Below are positions 61,030-64,000 of a DNA stretch of 64,000 nt, in pieces. The translations under genes were made by a program, and so were the position numbers. The stretch comes from Plasmodiophora brassicae. Lineage: Eukaryota > Endomyxa: Phytomyxea > Phytomyxea > Plasmodiophorida. The DNA is taken from contig CP145424.1 of the NCBI GenBank assembly GCA_036867785.1, positions 372,001 through 436,000 of the forward strand, in the 5' to 3' direction. The notes beneath the pieces were generated by a model. The model did not search any database and was not told the origin of the DNA. It saw nothing but the letters and a program-made list of their open reading frames with translations. The number at the start of each line of letters is the position of its first letter. Position 1 is the stretch's first letter.

Positions 61030-62940
61030 CGGCGGGCAGTTGAGCATGGCCTTTCGCGCGATCTCCACAGTCCATAGCCGCCGAAAGAAGCCTTCCGGAA
61101 CATGTCATGGGCGACGCGTTGGCCAAGTAGTCAGCGTACAGCATTACGAAGACGCCACTGTCGGTGCCACTGCGCTGCTGAGGAAACCTACCGGCAGCAC
61201 GGCAACAGGTCCATTCCACCTCGCATGGGCGACCATTCAGGTCCTGATACAGGCCCCGCATGTACTGGATGACGTTGTGGCATAACCCAGTGCGCGGTGG
61301 TGTGAACCTCAGGGAGTCGTACCACTGTAGACCGGACCGCCAAGAGAAGCTTAAGAAGCTCAAGCCCGTCGATGATGCTCTCGTGGCCTAGTGAGCGGTC
61401 TCACGACTGCCGACAAGCAGGACGCACTCTAGACGCCTATAAAGAGAAGTCATTTATCACAGGTACGGTGGAGCGATCCCAATACATACTGTTTGAGTTA
61501 CTACTATTTGGTAGTACAGTGGTCCGGTCTACACCACTTCACAAGTCCGTTCTTGGGTTGGATAACCAGCAGGAACCAGTGGTCAGCATGATGAATCGGT
61601 ACAAATATGATACGTCCGAGCGTCCCGTATGGTCCAATACCAACAGGGTGACAGCCGATGGTCAGGAATGCTGTCCGAGTGTCGGCGCGGTGATCCTGGC
61701 AGTGATGATCCTCCATATTCTTCGATGCGCGCAGCATGGTCGACCATACAACAGCGAATGTCGCCTCTGTATCATCCTGTTGGTATCGTACGGGACGTTC
61801 GGACGCAGGTGTTGGAATCACGCGCGCCAGAACCTCCAGCGACTGTAACTCAATTTCAATGGAGCTGATTGGAGCGTGAAAAGCATTGGGGAAATGCCCT
61901 TCAGAGTTGATAAAAGAGAGCAGATCCAGATCAGAAAGGACGGATGATAGTCCTGGCACATCATTCCAGATGCTGGAGTCCACATCGCCAGGGGGAGATG
62001 TCGACCAGAGGCCATGTCCGCCATAACAGGGATCTACCGGAAGATGAATATGGGAGGACACTGGTTGGAGTTAAACGGAGAGGGAAATTGCTCATCCATG
62101 AGCGAATGGCAATAAAGGCACACTGATTGATGACCATAGCACGTTTACGTTGCTGGTTACGCCATCGACAACTGACGATGGCCGCGAAACGCCATAGCTG
62201 ATGACAAGGTCGCTTGAGAGAAGGTCTGGACAGTGCCGTGGCAGGTATGCACAAGAGGGAGACTCTGACCCGATTTGCCCAGCTTCAGGTCGCGGGGCGG
62301 CTTGAATTTGGTTGCGGATAATTGATTCTGGATGCCAGGCGTGGACGTTGCTGGTAGGCATCTCCATGATGTCGTTGACAGTGGACAGTGTTGGCCAATT
62401 GCCAACGTCATCATGGCTTGGGTCAAGATCTGTGGAGTGCCAGGGGAAGTGTGTGGCAGAGTGGGACTCGGGCACGAGTTGCACTTCAGGTCGTGGGTCG
62501 GCTTGAATTTGATTATGGATAAATGATTCTGGATGCCAGGTTTGGACGTTGCCGTCGTCAGGAATCTCCATGTCATCGCGAAGTGGCCTCCAAACGGATA
62601 CCGCTGCTAATGCCGCCTGGTACTGAGCGCCGCTCCCATCGACGACGTCGTCATCGGTGGCTGAATCGGCGTGTAGTAAGGTATGATCACCGAGGTCTAT
62701 ATGGACGGCCACATGTGGTCAGGTAGGAGGCAACCATTGGACATTGCAACTTCCCTGACGGTGCAACAGGTCCGAGTTGACGTCGTCTGGGGGATACACG
62801 GTCCAGCTGACGTCTGCGGTCGGAGCTAGCGCATCGGTACCTGCACCGACATGGAAAACTGTCTGCGATATCACCGATGCCACTAACGTCAGCTGGCATG
62901 CCACCAGGAGGACTGCAAGTACTGTTGCCCACGATGTCAT
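61030..62940 (-). pseudogene. Secreted repeat family, copy C, with Ulp1/C48-like protease domain (frameshifted)
   Basis: From the ATG at 62940 copy C has the same signal exon (TSWATVLAVLLVACQLTLVA) and the same two-unit N-terminal repeat as copies A and B. A one-base loss near 62.10 kb (PLLPFAHG then stop) shifts the frame. Homology to copies A/B ends after SFINSEGHFPNAFHAPISSI (about 61.86 kb). In place of the Cys/His domain the strand encodes a Ulp1-like fold: IIFVPIHHADHWFLLVIQPK (catalytic His), WYDSLRFTPP (Asp) and FPQQRSGTDSGVFVMLYADY (oxyanion Gln, and Ser where the nucleophilic Cys should be). About 200 bp of intron-like, inverted-repeat-bounded sequence splits the domain between 61325 and 61537. 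Confidence 0.65.
61327..61404 (+). repeat. 78-bp hairpin-forming element related to copy X (copy Y)
   Basis: On the plus strand this starts GTAGACCGGACCGCC and contains GCTCTCGTGGCCTAGT before an end resembling GAGCGGTC, matching copy X at both ends but not in the middle. It lies within a larger interval (61322-61537) bounded by TGTAGACCGGACC and its inverse, inside the Ulp1-like domain of family copy C. Confidence 0.5.
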
Positions 62941-63234
62941 TCCACACGCGCTGATCCCAGATGGCAATATATGATCCGCGCAAAATTGTGAGTCCGTCGG
63001 ACTGTCTCTATGGCATATTAGGGCTTGCGCCATTGCGCACGGCCGTCTGGGATTTCCGGACTTCATGAGTGAGCTGTGGTGGGGGGGGGGGGGGGTAGAT
63101 AAAGAGACTGCATGTTGTCACAGCGGGATATGGCACTGTGATCACTAGTACTGGGTCGATGGCTACGAGGCACGAGCACAGGGAACCCGCATCGGGGTCA
63201 AATCGGGGTCAATTGGGCAACGCGGCCTCCAGAA

Positions 63235-63690
63235 CACACGTACGGTGTGTTTGGTGATTCTGCAGGAATTGCTACCACTGTGGGCCAATTCGGGGCGTTC
63301 TGCTCCAGTCTGGCCACATTGCGATTTTGACTTTCGGAAGTGCGTGAGTCGGCGTCATTGCCTCATTGGTGTGCGTCTGTCATCTGTCGAATGAGTCGAC
63401 CACGCAGACTGGGATCGAGTAGCGACTCCGAAAGTCAAAATCGCAATGTGGCCAGACTGGAGCAGAACGCCCCGAATTGGCCCACAGACATTCGGTCACA
63501 CGTACGGTGTGTTTGGTGATTCTGCAGGAATTGCTACCACTGTGGGCCAATTCGGGGCGTTCTGCTCCAGTCTGGCCACATTGCGATTTTGACTTTCGGA
63601 AGTGCGTGAGTCGGCGTCATTGCCTCATTGGTGTGCGTCTGTCATCTGTCGAATGAGTCGACCACGCAGACTGGGATCGAGTAGCGACTC
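63235..63690. repeat. Exact 194-bp direct repeat with an inverted fragment between
   Basis: Bases 63235-63428 and 63497-63690 look identical over 194 bp. The 68 bp between them begin with a 58-bp piece (63429-63486) that is the reverse complement of part of each repeat (GAATTGGCCCACA to GAAAGTCAAAATCGC). The structure could form a large hairpin. Either a very recent rearrangement or an assembly error at a difficult locus would explain the exact identity. Confidence 0.85.
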
Positions 63691-63982
63691 ACCAGAGCAT
63701 GCGGGGGGTGATGCTTCTCGGAACGTGAGTATCTTCTTTGAGCATGTGCGCGAATACCAGCGTCGTCGCGCAGCTGCCGATTCTCATCGCCAGCGGAACA
63801 ACGTCGCCGCCGGCAACCGTTTTCTTGAGATTGCTCGTCGAGCTCTGAGCGAACGGCGCAATCCTTCAGTCGACGTCGTGCACAATCCGTTTCTCCGGCT
63901 CTTCGATGAGCACCGTCGGCGGCGTCAACGTCGACCGACGATAACTGTAACGAGGCATGGAGACAATGTTTCTGTGGATTGA
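63653..63982 (+). CDS. Basic protein of unknown function (109 aa)
   Basis: The frame from the ATG at 63653 to the stop at 63980-63982 encodes an Arg/His-rich peptide with two protein-like stretches, NVSIFFEHVREYQRRRAAAD and RRNPSVDVVHNPFLRLFDEH, and a KR-like basic patch (HRRRRQRRPT). Its first 13 codons lie in the second copy of the 194-bp direct repeat, so the same start (MSRPRRLGSSSDS) also opens a short frame in the first copy. No known domain. The frame may continue beyond the window as part of a spliced gene. Confidence 0.35.
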   Translation: MSRPRRLGSSSDSPEHAGGDASRNVSIFFEHVREYQRRRAAADSHRQRNNVAAGNRFLEIARRALSERRNPSVDVVHNPFLRLFDEHRRRRQRRPTITVTRHGDNVSVD

Positions 63983-64000
63983 TATCCACCCGGCGCTGTT

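Noticed and set aside
63235-63690. CRISPR-like repeat-spacer array
   Set aside because: Only two 194-bp repeats with one inverted spacer in a eukaryotic context; nothing else array-like is present.

Overview
This is a nuclear contig of a small-genome eukaryote, not a prokaryote. Recognisable genes are eukaryotic (PP2A scaffold subunit, PEX7, LEO1, TMCO1, SERINC, PIG-W/GWT1, COX19, prefoldin 2, mitochondrial OSCP). Most are cut by very short GT-AG introns of 48-77 bp. Coding DNA is GC-rich at third positions, and many intergenic gaps are only tens of bases. A DYW-type PPR protein, a plant-like ABCG transporter and a fungal-like DUF3684 protein in one window fit a protist best. A plasmodiophorid-like rhizarian is my guess, from general resemblance only.

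Layout. 0-1.4 kb: a diverged inverted duplication and a possible reductase fragment. 1.4-6.1 kb: GPI-type mucin-like protein, ETF-alpha, folate-receptor-like protein, a decayed Cys/His-repeat gene, rhomboid protease. 6.1-7.6 kb: remnant of a PIF/Harbinger DNA transposon. 7.9-13 kb: a 1,599-residue HSP90-like-ATPase protein. 13-17.1 kb: peroxiredoxin Q and an ABCG transporter. 17.7-21 kb: DYRK/Yak1 kinase and CWC21. 21.7-25.7 kb: DENND4-like Rab GEF. 26.1-36 kb: PEX7, PP2A subunit A, PIG-W, an ABHD hydrolase, a reeler-domain protein and LEO1. 36-40.4 kb: gene-poor, with two fold-back inverted duplications. 40.4-46.3 kb: TMCO1, MscS-like channel, SERINC, two small genes and OSCP. 46.5-52.3 kb: duplicated and partly decayed aminotransferase-linked sequence. 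52.4-58.6 kb: prefoldin 2, DYW PPR, F-box/Kelch, COX19 and small unknowns.

The most unusual part is a three-copy gene family (48.66-50.95, 58.65-60.97 and 61.0-63.1 kb). Each copy encodes a signal peptide and a shared repetitive N-terminal region. Two copies end in a Cys/His (C..H-G-R) repeat domain. The third instead carries a Ulp1/C48-like protease domain whose catalytic cysteine is replaced by serine. Only the middle copy is intact. A relic of the same kind of Cys/His repeat lies at 4.6 kb.

The housekeeping genes belong to ordinary cell pathways (mitochondrial respiration, GPI anchoring, peroxisomal import, transcription elongation, splicing) and form no operon-like system. Exon joins were placed by reading frame, protein-family conservation and GT-AG boundaries. 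Where total exon length is given as a multiple of three, I checked it.
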